DNA of 64,000 bases from Babylonia areolata (GCF_041734735.1 NC_134878.1:37819867-37883866); one strand, 5' to 3'; positions 11,701 through 22,536 are shown, counted from the first letter of the stretch. The notes: generated from the letters alone by a model not told the origin. Program-made: numbers and translations.

Positions 11701-12341
11701 GCATTGAACAGGCAGGCATGAAAGAGATCAGGGGCAGGCTGAGAGAAATTTAATGGTGAAGCAGGTGAGTCAGACAGACAGGCAACGGAAGGAGACGATG
11801 GTGACTGAGCAGTGGAGGACAGTGGGAAGGCAGAGAAAGGTCCGGGAGTTGAGACAGGTATGGAAGGGGTAGAAAGCAGACCAGGGCCAATCACGGGAGA
11901 TACACCACATTTTGGAACAGTGTCAGAAAGGACAGTGTCACGGGAAGTAAAGGAGTCAGCTTGAACATGAGTGTTGAGGTTGTCGTTGACAGTCACAGCA
12001 ACAGCAGGGCTGACATCGGAGACAGGACGATCAGTGCTGGGGACAGAGATCCACAAACGGCGAAGTCTGCCCGCTCTGGTTCCTCTTTTTGTCTTTGCTC
12101 TGCCGATGCCCAGGCTGATTATGCGCTGCGTCGTGTCATCGTGTCGTCGGAATTGTTTTTGCCATGATATATTTGACGGCAACGCTTTGATGAAATTGAC
12201 GTTTTCCATGGTGACAGTTGTAGTGCGAGAGCAGAGGTCGGACGGTAAGAGAGGGCAGGGCACGTGAAAAACGGAAAGTATAGTTGACAGGACGAAGGCG
12301 GTCGCTGATGCGATAACGAGGGTACGGTGAGTTGCATTCAT
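8722..12341 (-). mobile_element. L2/CR1-type LINE, near full length, intact ORF
   Basis: Minus-strand non-LTR retrotransposon. Its 3' end is an (ATT)n tail (plus-strand AAT run about 8722-8753), preceded by a conserved terminal sequence containing AGCGCTATATAAGTACCATT. The single long ORF is unbroken. The 5' end is placed at the start codon; any 5' UTR beyond 12,341 cannot be delimited from one copy. No flanking target-site duplication was recognised. The intact frame suggests recent insertion. Confidence 0.9.
8883..12341 (-). CDS. LINE ORF: endonuclease and reverse transcriptase (1152 aa)
   Basis: One unbroken ORF starting at ATG (MNATHRTLV). Residues about 8-35 are hydrophobic and signal-like, followed by a Ser/Pro/Thr-rich linker. 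From about residue 210 an apurinic-type endonuclease begins (FNAQSV, FLTETW, GGGIAIIYR, LGDFNFH, ending with SSNHSA near 420). The reverse transcriptase spans about 640-900: LLKKSNLD, NYRPVSNLPFLSKLLEK, LDLSAAFDTIDH (first Asp), HGVPQGSVLGPVLF and the catalytic SYADDTQL near residue 870. The C-terminus has RSFSVSGPCNWNELP, typical of L2/CR1-type elements. It copies its own RNA into DNA at a nicked target. No separate ORF1 is seen upstream. All key motifs are present, so it could be functional. Confidence 0.93.
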   Translation of the reverse strand: MNATHRTLVIASATAFVLSTILSVFHVPCPLLPSDLCSRTTTVTMENVNFIKALPSNISWQKQFRRHDDTTQRIISLGIGRAKTKRGTRAGRLRRLWISVPSTDRPVSDVSPAVAVTVNDNLNTHVQADSFTSRDTVLSDTVPKCGVSPVIGPGLLSTPSIPVSTPGPFSAFPLSSTAQSPSSPSVACLSDSPASPLNFSQPAPDLFHACLFNAQSVCPDQKTDYISDYIFENNFDIVFLTETWLKLQGHEPKIKQLTPPGYKTKSLPRLSHGGGIAIIYRNILESSLSFSHNHAFPHNTFEMLEVTLNVPGHSIIFCCLYRPPPSRKNNLTSSLFHDEFRTLLDYYNLRSGKLIILGDFNFHFNNQTSSDVKRLCLSLSNHSLSQLVTEPTHRSGHTLDWLITRDSDAMIASVTVTDELSSNHSAVLFLLNISKPTRTKKSVTRRNLKSININTFSSQAAERLSKISSHTNVSTHYNSVLSQLLDEHAPPTTRMLPDRPSAPWYTQDIRLAKRKRRQLERRWRSTKLKVHNQIFRKQINKVKHMISSAKTNFFSSQVLDATSTKSLYTIMSNLLGTAKKTPLPSAYTLSKLPNVFSSFFFDKVQNIRTILDQMPFQPTHPDPQFNGTPLHSFNPLTETDVHEILKEMTIKSCELNPIPASVFSQCVSQLLPTITNIFNSSLLTGTFPSTFKTAIVRPLLKKSNLDANILKNYRPVSNLPFLSKLLEKAVLKQLNNHLCFNNLIHPFQSAYRADHSTETTLLHILNNLLLASDSGQISLLTLLDLSAAFDTIDHSILLSRLHFTFGINGTVLNWLKSYLTDRFQSVIVDNFQSEPVKIEHGVPQGSVLGPVLFTLYTAPLAEIINRHNVSHHSYADDTQLQKSDTPEKLLSLLQETSNCFLDIQNWMTLNKLQLNADKTEAMIIGTKQKLSSITTNTIKLGSTSIPLSTSVRNLGVVLDNTLSMQTFINQTCQSCYCQLRRISSIQKYLSTDATSRLVVSLILSRLDYCNSLLSGLPASSIQSLQRIQNSAARLVLRKKRSEHTTPLLQHFHWLPVSHRIKYKISTLCYKCIHKSAPSYLCGCLHLYTPSRTLRSASDPLHLHIPRFKLSTVGHRSFSVSGPCNWNELPLSLRQVSTLSSFKSGLKTHLFPK

Positions 12342-14466
12342 TGAAGTAAATTTGAAAATTGAAACACTGTTATTATAAAATTGTTCTAAAAAGCAAATAA
12401 AAATGATAAAACTGTTCCGACCTTAGATGTCCTGGAAATACGACGCACACACACATACAAAAAATGTCCAGATTAAAGCAGGGAAAGCACAGATTAAACA
12501 CAAAAAAGGCAGAGGCCAACACAGTGCAGCCAGTGGGCGCAAGGGCAGGTTACTCAAAACAAAATAGCCATCTTGTACACACTAATACACAGTGCATATC
12601 CAATGTCCATATACCAAAACAATACTCTGTACAAAATAATAATAATAATAATAATTTTTTTTTTTTTAAGTTTACAAAACGAAAATTCTTGCCAAATGTA
12701 TAAAGTCCCGGAAAACAACCCTGTAGAAGCATCCATAATACCCCCAAACATCCGTCAAATGCCGAAACAATGAAAAACGTTTATATCCTGTAAAATGCTT
12801 ACATATACCGGCCAAAATACACAAGCACCAAAGCACAAAATGTATCTCAAATATCCGCCAAGCGCGCAAGCAACTGAACATTATTCCATAAAAATGTCTA
12901 AAATATGCATTATACTGAATTACACAAAGACCTAAACAACCACGATGTAAATTTCCCCTGACACCCCGTTTCATACACAAACATAGGGTCAGTACCGTGT
13001 GCAAATATCTCACCGGATTTCACAAAACCATCATTCGCTGTCATTCCAAAGCAGCACAAAAGAAAAAAAAAAAAGAAAAAAAAAAAAAGTGATAGAATGA
13101 GTGAATAAGATATATATGTGAATACCAAAAACAAACAAATAAACAAACCTGCAACACCACGCTGTAAAACAAAATTTCAAATTGTTACTACGTAAATAAA
13201 ATACTAAAACACTCATTTTGAAGAAGAAGAAAAAAGAATAAGAAATTTTCAAAAACGCCCACCAGATAAAATCCACAATTCACAAACGCCGTAACACAAA
13301 CATCGCCCCCAATCTGCAGATGTTCCATGGCTGGGAACCTAGATCATGAGTACTAAAAAAAAAATAAAAAAAGGGGTTGGGGGGCTGGGAGGGTAAGTCC
13401 CACAGAGCCTGGGAAGCAAAAAGGTTGTATAAAAAACGCAAAGTGACCCCGGTGAACTGCTCCGTTCCGACTTGTGTTTTGCATCCATTGTGTCCTGGGG
13501 GGACGAACAATGACCAGAGGCCTGCCGATAATTCCTTGAAGGTCAAAGGCAACGGAGGATGGAGAAGGAAAGGGGAAGGATGGGGAAGAGGGTGGTGAAA
13601 AGGAAGGAAGAAGTGAGTGGAGGTGTCGGAGAAAGAACGGGGGTGGGGGTGGGGGCAGGGGGGGGGGGGCGTGAGGGGTTAGGGGAGACGATTTGGGGGC
13701 GAAGAGAAACAGAGACCTGCCGCCCATCCCTCTCTCTCTCTCTCTGTATGTGAGGGCACTTTTTATTTCATACGTCCAACAAAAACAACAACGAGAAAGA
13801 TTTCCGGTCGACAGCAATCGATTGACAGATGACACCTGCAATAGGCGTGAGAAAGGGCGACAACTGCCCACCGAACTATTATTTTTCTCTCATTGAACAT
13901 TTTACCTCAGGTCACACAGGCCGCTGCATCGTTGGGGTCATCAGAGAACGAGGCAAACGATCGCCCAAAGTGAAAAAGTAAAGAAAGAAAACAAAAAAGC
14001 GAGGTCCCCCTCTAAAAAACATGGAGAAATTGGGGGAGGGGGGAAGAGGAAGGTGTCAAACAACAAAGGCGATCAGTGGATGGCTTCTCTAACGGCCCGT
14101 TGACCAGCGAAGGAGATCCGGTCCTTTCTGAATGCATGCCAAGAAAAAACACAGCGCAAAATGCCAGGTGGAGGGCACACAGTGGGGACGGAAGTGTGGG
14201 GAGCCTGGGGGAAGGGGGCGGGGAAGGTAGTCAGAAAGGGGGGTTATTTTTTAGGTTGTCACGGGTTTCTTGGAGGACGGTGAGAGGGGGTGGAGGGGGA
14301 CTCAACATCTTCATCTTTACGGGTGGGAATATGAGGGTGGGGTGGGAAATCGAAAGAGGAGGCGGAGAGAGAAGCAGGAGAAAGAAAAAAAAAGGGGTGG
14401 GGTTGGAGGAAATCGCGGAAATGTTTAAAATGAACAAAAAACGAAATATTGAATTGCTTTGTTTCT

Positions 14467-14504
<38 letters not shown>

Positions 14505-14639
14505 AACTAATATACTTTGGCTACAATACATGTAGCAGGTGAACACGAAAAACGGCGCGCGGGCAGTCATAATGTGGATGAGACAAATTTGAGGTTTAAA
14601 AATATTTTCGTATATGCTTTTAACACACACACACACACA

Positions 14640-14724
<85 letters not shown>

Positions 14725-15089
14725 ACTGGACCTTGAAAATTGATCTGGGTACTATTCTTTCGAGTGAATCATTGATCTGAGTTCCCCTGTGTGTGAATGC
14801 CAGCGCAAGCAAAATAACCTTACGACAACAGGAGTTGTCTGTGTCAAAATTATGTACCTATGTTGATAAATAAAACACGTACACACGCAGAAAGAGAACA
14901 AAAAGTAGCAGGGGGTTAAACATACCTGATATAAGAAAGTATATCAAAGCATTAAAACTTATTTGGATAAGAAAGTTTAAAACGACAAAACACAAATGGA
15001 AAAATATCGCGACAGAAATGTTCGCTTTTCTCATGAAATAGAAAAATATGGACCTGTATATGTTGTGTGTAAAATCAACTGTACTTTAT
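12342..15089. other. No recognisable gene; AT-rich then G/C-rich low complexity
   Basis: 12,342-13,350 is AT-rich with (AAT)n plus poly-T at 12,638-12,667 and A-rich runs near 13,065. 13,370-13,720 and 14,030-14,400 are G-rich on the plus strand. 14,469-14,502 is (GA)n. 14,623-14,722 is (CA)n followed by (TA)n. The rest (14,723-15,089) shows no signature. Open frames of up to 172 codons occur but look compositional: Pro/Leu/Ser-rich on the minus strand opposite G-rich runs. Confidence 0.55.
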
Positions 15090-15925
15090 TTTTGAAACAC
15101 ACTTTTATGGCGGATAAAGAATTTTGTTTGTCAGTGGAAATTCCAAATCAGATATAGATCTTGAAGCAGAACCAATTTCATACAATGATAGATTCAAAAC
15201 TGGAAACAGTACCATAAATTATAGAAGCTGGATTTACAAGTTTTTGAATGACAATGGAAGTTTTCTTTCCCAAAATGATTTCAGCAGAAAATATGATATA
15301 AATGTATATTTTTTGGCTTATAGCGGTTGCATGAGAGCAATCAAGAAGTACATACGACAGGTAGAACTGAACATATCAACAAGAAAGAACATATTATTTG
15401 ACACACCTGGAGCATTGCAAGCAATATAATCCGTATCCAAAGGATCAAGGAGTTACTATGATGTTTTGTTATTGGAGGATACACTCCCGAATTCTTGTCA
15501 CAAGTGGTCTGCGAAACGTGGAGGGAATATAGTTTGGGCAAACGTTTCTAGAAGAAATGCATGAAATGAAGAGATAAAGTTAAAGTGGCTACAATTTCGC
15601 ATAGTACACAGAATTGTAGGACCATATGTAGTCTTGAAAGAAATGGAACAGCAAATAATGATAACTGTGACTTTTGTTTTGAAGTTAGATATAGTATCGA
15701 GCATAATTTCTGTGATGTCAACATTCTGCACATTTTTGGTTAAGCTTTGAACAACTATTAAAAACAAATGTACAGAGTGTACAATTTTGAAATTCAGTGA
15801 ACATATGATATGTTTTGGTTTCCATGCTGATATAACTGTTGACTAAGGTTTTCATTTGTAAATATTGTTGTGCAATACCCTATTGTCTTAACATGTGTAG
15901 GGGGGAGGGAAATGGAGGTGTGTGT

Positions 15926-15970
<45 letters not shown>

Positions 15971-16141
15971 CGGGGAGTAGTCTATCGTCGGCTATTGGGA
16001 ATTCTTCTTTGAGTAGTTTTAATCTCTTTTTAAGTTGTGCACGATAATTCCATGTTGGTGTTTACAACGAGCCTGTGATTGCACAGCTTAACTTCCATGT
16101 GGATTAATAAAGTGTTTTTGATTTGATATGATTTGATTTGC
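15090..16141 (+). mobile_element. Tx1/L1-like LINE, 3' fragment
   Basis: A plus-strand remnant of the C-terminal region of a Tx1/L1-type ORF2. 15,124-15,429 reads through WIYKFLNDNGSFLSQNDFSR and KYDINVYFLAYSGCMRAIKK, the 'thumb and after' block of this family. 15,575-15,720 reads LKWLQFRIVHRIVG and then CDFCFEVRYSIEHNFC, a C-x2-C-x7-H-x2-C zinc-knuckle-like motif, in a different frame. The 3' UTR contains a 45-G tract and ends with AATAAAG followed by a TTTGAT-type repeat at about 16,115-16,141. It is 5'-truncated and frame-broken. Confidence 0.7.
15926..15970. repeat. Poly-G tract (45 G)
   Basis: Forty-five consecutive G within the 3' UTR of the Tx1-like LINE fragment. The exact length is unreliable in any assembly. 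G-quadruplex formation is likely if the tract is real. Confidence 0.9.
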
Positions 16142-16411
16142 GAATCCTCCTAGGAAAGATATATATATATATAAACGTAAATTCGAAAAATGCTCTCCAA
16201 ATTTTCACTCGTTTGAAAAGTACTTTGTCCCGAGATATAAAATTGAAGAATACAATTCTATGATCGCATGTGAAACGTACAGTTTTAAGGGAAAAAATTG
16301 GTTAGTACACTTACCTCTACTTGGAAACAACATATAATAATATAGTTTGAAAAATAAGAGATGCTCTGATTATATACCATAAATCTTTAGATATACACAC
16401 ATGTACATTGT
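16142..16411. other. AT-rich spacer, nothing recognised
   Basis: A short (AT)n at about 16,160-16,175 and otherwise unremarkable AT-rich sequence. Confidence 0.5.
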
Positions 16412-16995
16412 ATAATAATAATAATAATAATGGATACTTATATAGCACACTATCCAGAAATCTGCTCTAGGTGCTTTACAAAAACGCTTTTGATAACATA
16501 AAACATTATATCTATGTTACATACACACACCAAAATGTGACCACACACACACACACACACGCACGCACGCACGCACGCACGCGCACACACACGCACGCAC
16601 GCACGCACACACACACACTGCATACATACATTTTAACATACATGTGTATCCAACAGCTACCCTAACACATACGCACACATAGGCAGGCACAAACTTACAT
16701 AAACACACGCACACACAATACACATTCATATACATGCATGTAGTTGTGGACCTGCCACAATTGAACTTATTGCTGAGGGAAAAGGTGAGTTTTGAGACGA
16801 GATTTAAAAGATGCGAGGGAATCAGAATGACGGAGGTTATCAGGGAGCTTGTTCCACGTCTTTGGCGTGTATGTAATAACAACACATGGTTCTGCTGCTT
16901 AAAGAATATTTCATTGTCCATTTGTAGATACATAAGTTCAGTGTTTGACATGTACAAAGTTAAAGAGATTCGATGTTTGACATGCATGGAGGTGC
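16412..16995 (-). mobile_element. L2-like LINE 3' fragment with internal CA array
   Basis: On the minus strand 16,865-16,766 reads WNKLPDNLRHSDSLASFKSR and then LKTHLFP before a stop, equivalent to the end of the intact ORF at 8.9 kb (NWNELPLSLRQ...FKSGLKTHLFP). The 3' end (16,412-16,460) has an (ATT)n tail preceded by GTGCTATATAAGTATCCATT, which resembles the terminal sequence of the 8.7 kb element. A CA/CG microsatellite (about 16,541-16,616) has grown inside the 3' UTR. 5'-truncated. Confidence 0.75.
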
Positions 16996-17462
16996 AGCAC
17001 AGGCGGAGTGAGTGAGAAATATGCACATTGACATATGTGAAACTGATAAAATTTCAGTGAACGGGTGTTCCTCCTTAAATTGGATAACGTATTCATTCAA
17101 AGAGTATTTTCCACTTTTTTTCCTTTTCTCCCCTTTTCTTTCATTCGCATGTTATGCATTTCTAAAGTCCAGTTTATTGCGTGTGTTTTTTTAATTGTCA
17201 TATGTGTGTGCTTATGCAATCATTCAAGTGTCGTCAGAAAAAAATCCATGACAAATACACGTCATATTTTACGTGCTTCAAAAACGCTTTGAAACGGATT
17301 GGGTAGAACATTATGTTGGTAACCAGGGCAAACGTTATCAACTGCCTTTTATGTCGCGTTCTTTGAGATGATGGGAACAGACATGCACACAGTTATATCC
17401 GGGGGGAAAAAATCACCGTTGAGTGAATGAAGCGGTACTTTCCCGTGACGTGACTGCTCGAC
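16996..17462. other. No gene recognised
   Basis: AT-rich sequence without coding or repeat signature; it may hold the 5' UTR of the LINE that follows. Confidence 0.4.
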
Positions 17463-17520
17463 GATGCACGAGTGACACTGACATATTTTATTGTCCGTTT
17501 AGTATTAAAGCCCTACGTCG

Positions 17521-19107
17521 CTGGCGGCAGCAAAAGAAGACATCAGCGGCTTGTATGAATAAACCGTAGAGCACGAAGACTGTCTCCGAAATCTCACAGC
17601 AAATATGCAAAAAATGCAAACAGAAATAAACACACTTCAGTAGAACTGTGACAGGCTGGAAGGGTTTTCGAGAAGAGACAATGTACGAATGTATGGTGTA
17701 TCCCAAATTGATAAGCACGAGAACTATGACTCCTGTGCCAGTGTAATTACCCATACCCTGAACAGTGTAGACGGACCTATAAAATGGACAACGGACGACA
17801 TTGCGAGAGCACACAGGGTAGGGGAGAGCAGAAACGGTCAACCAAGGCCCATCTTAGTGAAGTTCAGTCGTTGGAGAGATAAGATGGAAGTCATGACGAA
17901 CCGTGTCTACCGAGACAGGCTGAAAGAAAAAGGTGACCTTACCAGGAAACAGGCCGACATTGCAGCAGAAGCCAGGAAGGAGGGCAAAGTGGCTTTCTTC
18001 AAAGGCGGCAGATTGACAGTTGCGCCAAGAAGACCGGATTCCAGAACTTATGCTGAGGTGACAGCTATTGCCGCAGTCAGTCATCCCGACGATGGTGCCA
18101 GGACAGCAGGCAGAGAAGCCACGACATCTCTGAACGCCAGGACAGCCGCTGGGGACGCCAAGACAGACGCTGGGGACGCCAGGACAGCCGCTGGGGACGC
18201 CAAGACAGACGCTGGGGACGCCAGGACAGCCGCTGGGCACGCCAGGAAAGCCGCTGGGGACGCCACGACCGCTGAGGACGCCAGGACAGCCGCTGGGGAC
18301 GCCAGGAAAGCCGCTGGGGACGCCACGACCGCTGGGGACGCCAGGACAGCCGCTGGGGACGCCAAGACCGACGCTGGGGACGCCACGACCGCTGGGGACG
18401 CCAGGACAGCCGCTGGGGACGCCAGGAAAGCCGCTGGGGACGCCAAGACAGACGCTGGGGACGCCAGGACAGCCGCTGGGGACGCCACGACCGCTGAGGA
18501 CGCCAGGACAGCCGCTGGGGACGCCAGGACAACAGCCGCTGGGGGCGCCAAGACAGACGCTGGGGACGCCACGACCGCTGGGGACGCCAGGACAGCCGCT
18601 GGGGACGCCAAGACAGCCGCTGGGGACGCCACGACCGCTGAGGACGCCAGGACAGCCGCTGGGGATGCCAGGACACCCGCTGGGAACGCCAGGACAGCCG
18701 CTGGAGACGCCAGGACCGCTGGGAACGCCAGGACAGCTGCAGGGAACTCCAGGACGGCCAGAGACTCTATGACAGCCGCCGGGTACTCCGAGACGTCCGC
18801 CGGGGACACCAGGACAGCCGTTGGAACCAACACGAAATGCAAGCAACCAGATGACTTGTCAGACGCTGAAGGAAAGGCCAAAGAATGCGGAAGAGGTGAC
18901 GGGGATTCCCCTTTTCATTCAAACCAGGCCAGCCAGCGCAACAGTGCACGTAGTGCACGTAGTCTGCGTGGCAGTGGAGAGACACCACGTGGAGGGCAGA
19001 GCAGTGCAGGTCTTCACCGCTACTGGTCCCGCCAGTCCTCGTCTCCAGGGAACAAGAGCCCGGCTAATGATGCAAGACCTAGACGAAGCACACGCTTTGC
19101 ACGCTAG
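17521..19107 (+). pseudogene. LINE-B ORF1 (L1-ORF1p-like RNA-binding protein with repeat tail)
   Basis: Frame 17,521 onward reads LAAAKEDISGLYE, a TAA (17,560-17,562), a coiled-coil-like stretch ending NMQKMQTEINTLQ, a TAG (17,641-17,643), then LEGFSRRDNVRMYGV, the usual coiled-coil/RNA-recognition junction of L1-type ORF1 proteins, and IARAHRVGESR...RPILVKFSR. After 17,689 the frame is open for about 472 codons to a TAG at 19,105-19,107. Residues from about 18,137 to 18,790 form an Ala/Gly/Asp/Thr repeat array. The protein would coat LINE RNA as a trimer in known relatives. The following ORF2 is in the same frame, separated only by the UAG. Confidence 0.8.
18137..18790 (+). repeat. In-frame 21/18-bp repeat array inside LINE-B ORF1
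   Basis: About 32 copies of GACGCCAGGACAGCCGCTGG-type units encoding ARTAAGD-like heptads, mixed with 18-bp units (GACGCCACGACCGCTG) encoding ATTAGD. All units are multiples of three, so the frame is preserved. Order of variants suggests higher-order duplication of blocks of several units. The strongly biased composition also opens two long minus-strand shadow frames. Confidence 0.93.
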
Positions 19108-22100
19108 GACAGACAGGATCATCTTGTCGGTTTGAAATTCCTTGTCTATAATGTTGAAAACTTGTACAGTAAACTTAATGATTCTTACTTTATCGATTAC
19201 ATCTTCATGTTTGATATAGTATGTTTGACTGAAACCTTTGTAGACAAATCCTTCGATTACAGCGGTATTTTTCAAAAATACATAAAATTCGCTGCTCCAG
19301 CAAGAAAGATGTCACATCACGGTCGAAATTCAGGTGGCGTTTTGCTGCTCATACGAAAATCTTTATCTGCATTTGTTTCGGCTGTAAATGTTAATTGTGA
19401 GAACACAGTGGTTGTCAAAATTAGCAAATCTGTATTTAACTGTGATAAAGTTGTGCTGTTGATTGCATGCTACATTGTGCCAGAAAACGGTCCATTGTAT
19501 GATTTAATGGACACTAAAGATGGGATAATTAATCTAGAAGAAAATGTACTGCATGCAATACAAAGCAAAGATTTACATATGTTCATCATGGGTGATCTTG
19601 ATGCTGGAACTGGATCTGAACAATCCAGAATTGAGACCATGATGAATTATACTTCTGAAAATGATGATGAAGAAAATGAGGAGGGTGACATGAGCAGAAA
19701 GTCGAAGGACAGCATTATAAATAATTTTTGGACAATCGCTAATGAACCTGTGTTTCATGTTCGATTGCATTATTGTGAATGGTTGTTGTCCTGATGCTTC
19801 TAGTGGGGACTTTACATACGTATATCCCCACGGTTCTAGTGTTATAGATTACGTTATTATGTCCAGGGATATGTTTTCTAAAGAGTTTTGCAATTTGAGA
19901 GTCAGTGACCGCATTGATTCATGGCACTTGCCTGTAGAACTTCAATGGAACAAAGGAGAGCAAAATGTTGACCGTCCATCGGTGACTGAATCTGTTACCG
20001 AGGACCGGTTTGTCTGGTCCGAGGAGCTCTTGCACACCTTCCATAGTGAGCTTAATTCACATGATTTCATTCAAAACATGCAGAAAGCTTTCACAACACT
20101 AGACACAGATATCGATGCTTCAATAGATATATTCATGAAAGCGCTGTGCAGTGCAGCAGTCTGCATGTTGAAAACAACAGGTAACAAGAAAAGGTCGAAT
20201 GACTGGTTCGATGCAGAATGTGCTAAGAAGAAGAGGAAAGTGAGGGGGTTGCTGCGGAAATTTAACCGTTCTAAGAAGACACATAAAGAAAAGAGAATAG
20301 CATATGTCACAGAAAGAAAAGAATACAAACTACTGCTAAAGAGGAAAAAAGATGAGTATGATCAAGCAAGATTAGTAAAATTAAAACAATCAATCAATGA
20401 TCCCAAACTTTTCTGGCAAATAATTCGGTCAGTGAACAGAAAATCTGTAATATACAACAATATTTCTATTGAACAGTGGCACAAACACTTTTTCAGCGTA
20501 TTTAATGAACTACACCCAGTGCAAGAGTTCGAAGAACAAGAGGCAGAAAATGATGACGGAGCCATGTCAGACCCTTCTGACCTCCCTTTTTTGATACCAT
20601 CACAAGAGAAGAGGTTCTTGGTAGCATCGGTAAGCTCAAGCCTGGGAAAAGTTCGGGTCCCGACAAGGTAATTGGTGAAATCCTGAGAAATGCAAACACT
20701 ACTGTCACAGACTTTCTTGTTGTTTATTTCAATAAACTTTTCGATAGTGGTATCTTTCCAAAGGAATGGGCCAAATCGATAATAGTGCCAATTTACAAGA
20801 AAGGTGACACAGACCAGCCCAATAATTATCGAGGAATAGCATTAACCAGTGTCGTTAGCAAGGTTTATACTAACATCTTGAACAGAAGACTCTCCAAATG
20901 GGCAGAAAGAGAAGGTAAGATACTAGAACAACAAGCAGGTTTTAGAACAGGATACAGCACTGTGGATCATATTTTTACTCTTTAGGCCATAGTTCAAAAG
21001 TTTCTGAATAAAAATTGTAAACTGTATGTTGCTTTCATTGACTTTGGGTAGTTATGAGAAATAATGGGGTAAAAGGCGAACTTTACAAGGCCTTAAGGAG
21101 TGTTTATGATTCTGTTCTGGCGTGTGTTCGTGATAAAGGCAGATATTCTGCTTACTTCAGTTGTCCAAGAGGAGTGAAGCAAGGTTGTCTCCTCAGCCCT
21201 CTGCTGTTTTCTTCTTTTTTTTTTATTAATGAATTGGCAATTGATTTATCAAGGTGTGGGAAACACGGAATACAAATGATGCCTGGGTGTGTAGAAATCT
21301 TCCTGTTATTGTTTGCTGATGATGTTATTTTGCTGTCAGATACTGTCATTGGTCATTGGTCTACAAAACCAACTTAACATGCTAAAAAGAGAGGCAGATC
21401 GACTGGATCTAACTCTTAATCTAGAAAAGACAAACATAATGATTTTTTAGAAAAGGTGGACATTTAGCTTCTGTGGAAAAGTGGTTGTGGGAAATGAAGA
21501 GCTGAAGGTGACAAATTCTTACAAATACCTAGGGATGATTTTCACGACTAAGCTAAGTATTAGTAGTGCTTTATTGGATGTGTGTAGGAAAGGAAGGAAA
21601 GGGGTTATGGATATATTAAAAACGCTGAAAAGATTAAATTCAACAGATATTCACTTCTTTTGGAAGCTCTTTGATACACAAATCGAACCGATTTTAACAT
21701 ATGCAGCAGAGGTGTGGGGTATAGAAGACGATGGCAATCACATAGAAAAATTGCACACATTTGCGATCAAAAGATTTTTGAATGTTCCATTACATACATC
21801 AAATAAACTTGTGAATGGAGAAACAGGAGGATATCCTTTACATATTAGAACAACAGTAAAATGTATCAGATACTGGATAAAACTGATTAGATTGCCTATG
21901 TCAAGATTATGCAGACAGGCCTATGGAATGCTTTTAGTACAACATGAATCAGGTCACTCTAATTGGGTTTCGAATGTGCAAAAGACCTTATGCGAAAACG
22001 GCTTTGGTGTTGTTTGGCTTAGCCAAGGTGTTGGATGTGAGCATAGTTTTGTTAATGAATTTAAAGACAGGCTGGTATCTTGTTATATGCAAACCTGGCA

Positions 22101-22536
22101 CTCTGAAATAGAGGCTAGCGACAAATATACATGGTTTCATTCCTTTAAAGATGCTTTCCAAGCAGAAAGATATCTTTTATTTGTTACTGATAAATGGCAC
22201 AGGACGAACCTTATTCGATTTAGGTTGAAAGTAAGTGGCCTGAAGAATTGTAAGCAATGGTACTTCAATGAAAATTCCTCGAACGATATGATTTGTCCAT
22301 TTTGTGGAAATGATCCAGAAAATGAAACACATTTTCTATTTCAGTGTACAGCCTTTGCAGACAAACGTAAAAAATGCCTTGCATTAAACGCACTCGAAAA
22401 CAACCCAAGTGATAAAAACGTTATAAATCTGCTTTCCAGCAACAATGAAACTGTAATTAAAGAAATAGCAAAATTTATTGCAGAAGCGATGAACGTTAGA
22501 AAAAAGATAATCGATGAACTGTCGAATTCAAGATGA
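19108..22536 (+). pseudogene. LINE-B ORF2 (endonuclease/reverse transcriptase), broken
   Basis: The endonuclease begins nine to ten codons after the ORF1 stop: KFLVYNVENLYSKL, CLTETFVD, SGGVLLLIRKS, FIMGDLDAG; the frame then shifts near 19,740-19,790 and continues with VIDYVIMSRD. The reverse transcriptase is split: GKSSGPDKVIGEIL-like (about 20,643-20,700), PIYKKGDTDQPNNYRGIAL, EQQAGFRTGYSTVDHIFTL, then a stop and loss of the FEKAFD segment (about 21,040-21,055), CPRGVKQGCLLSP and FADDVILLSD (about 21,310-21,340). The last part (21,481-22,536) is open: NSYKYLGMIF, LFDTQIEPILTYAAEVWG, CPFCGNDPENETHFLFQC. At least four frame changes. Confidence 0.85.

Noticed and set aside
12672-13013. 113-codon minus-strand frame with many Cys and aromatic residues
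   Set aside because: No recognisable domain, no repeat-family match visible and AT-rich surroundings; left as unsupported.
13353-13871. 172-codon Pro/Ser/Leu-rich minus-strand frame
   Set aside because: Opposite G-rich low-complexity sequence and without any domain signature; frame openness is explained by composition.
18077-18881. Minus-strand frames rich in SWRPQRL or ASPAAVL repeats
   Set aside because: Shadows of the repeat array in LINE-B ORF1, whose plus-strand reading connects to a recognisable L1-ORF1-like domain.
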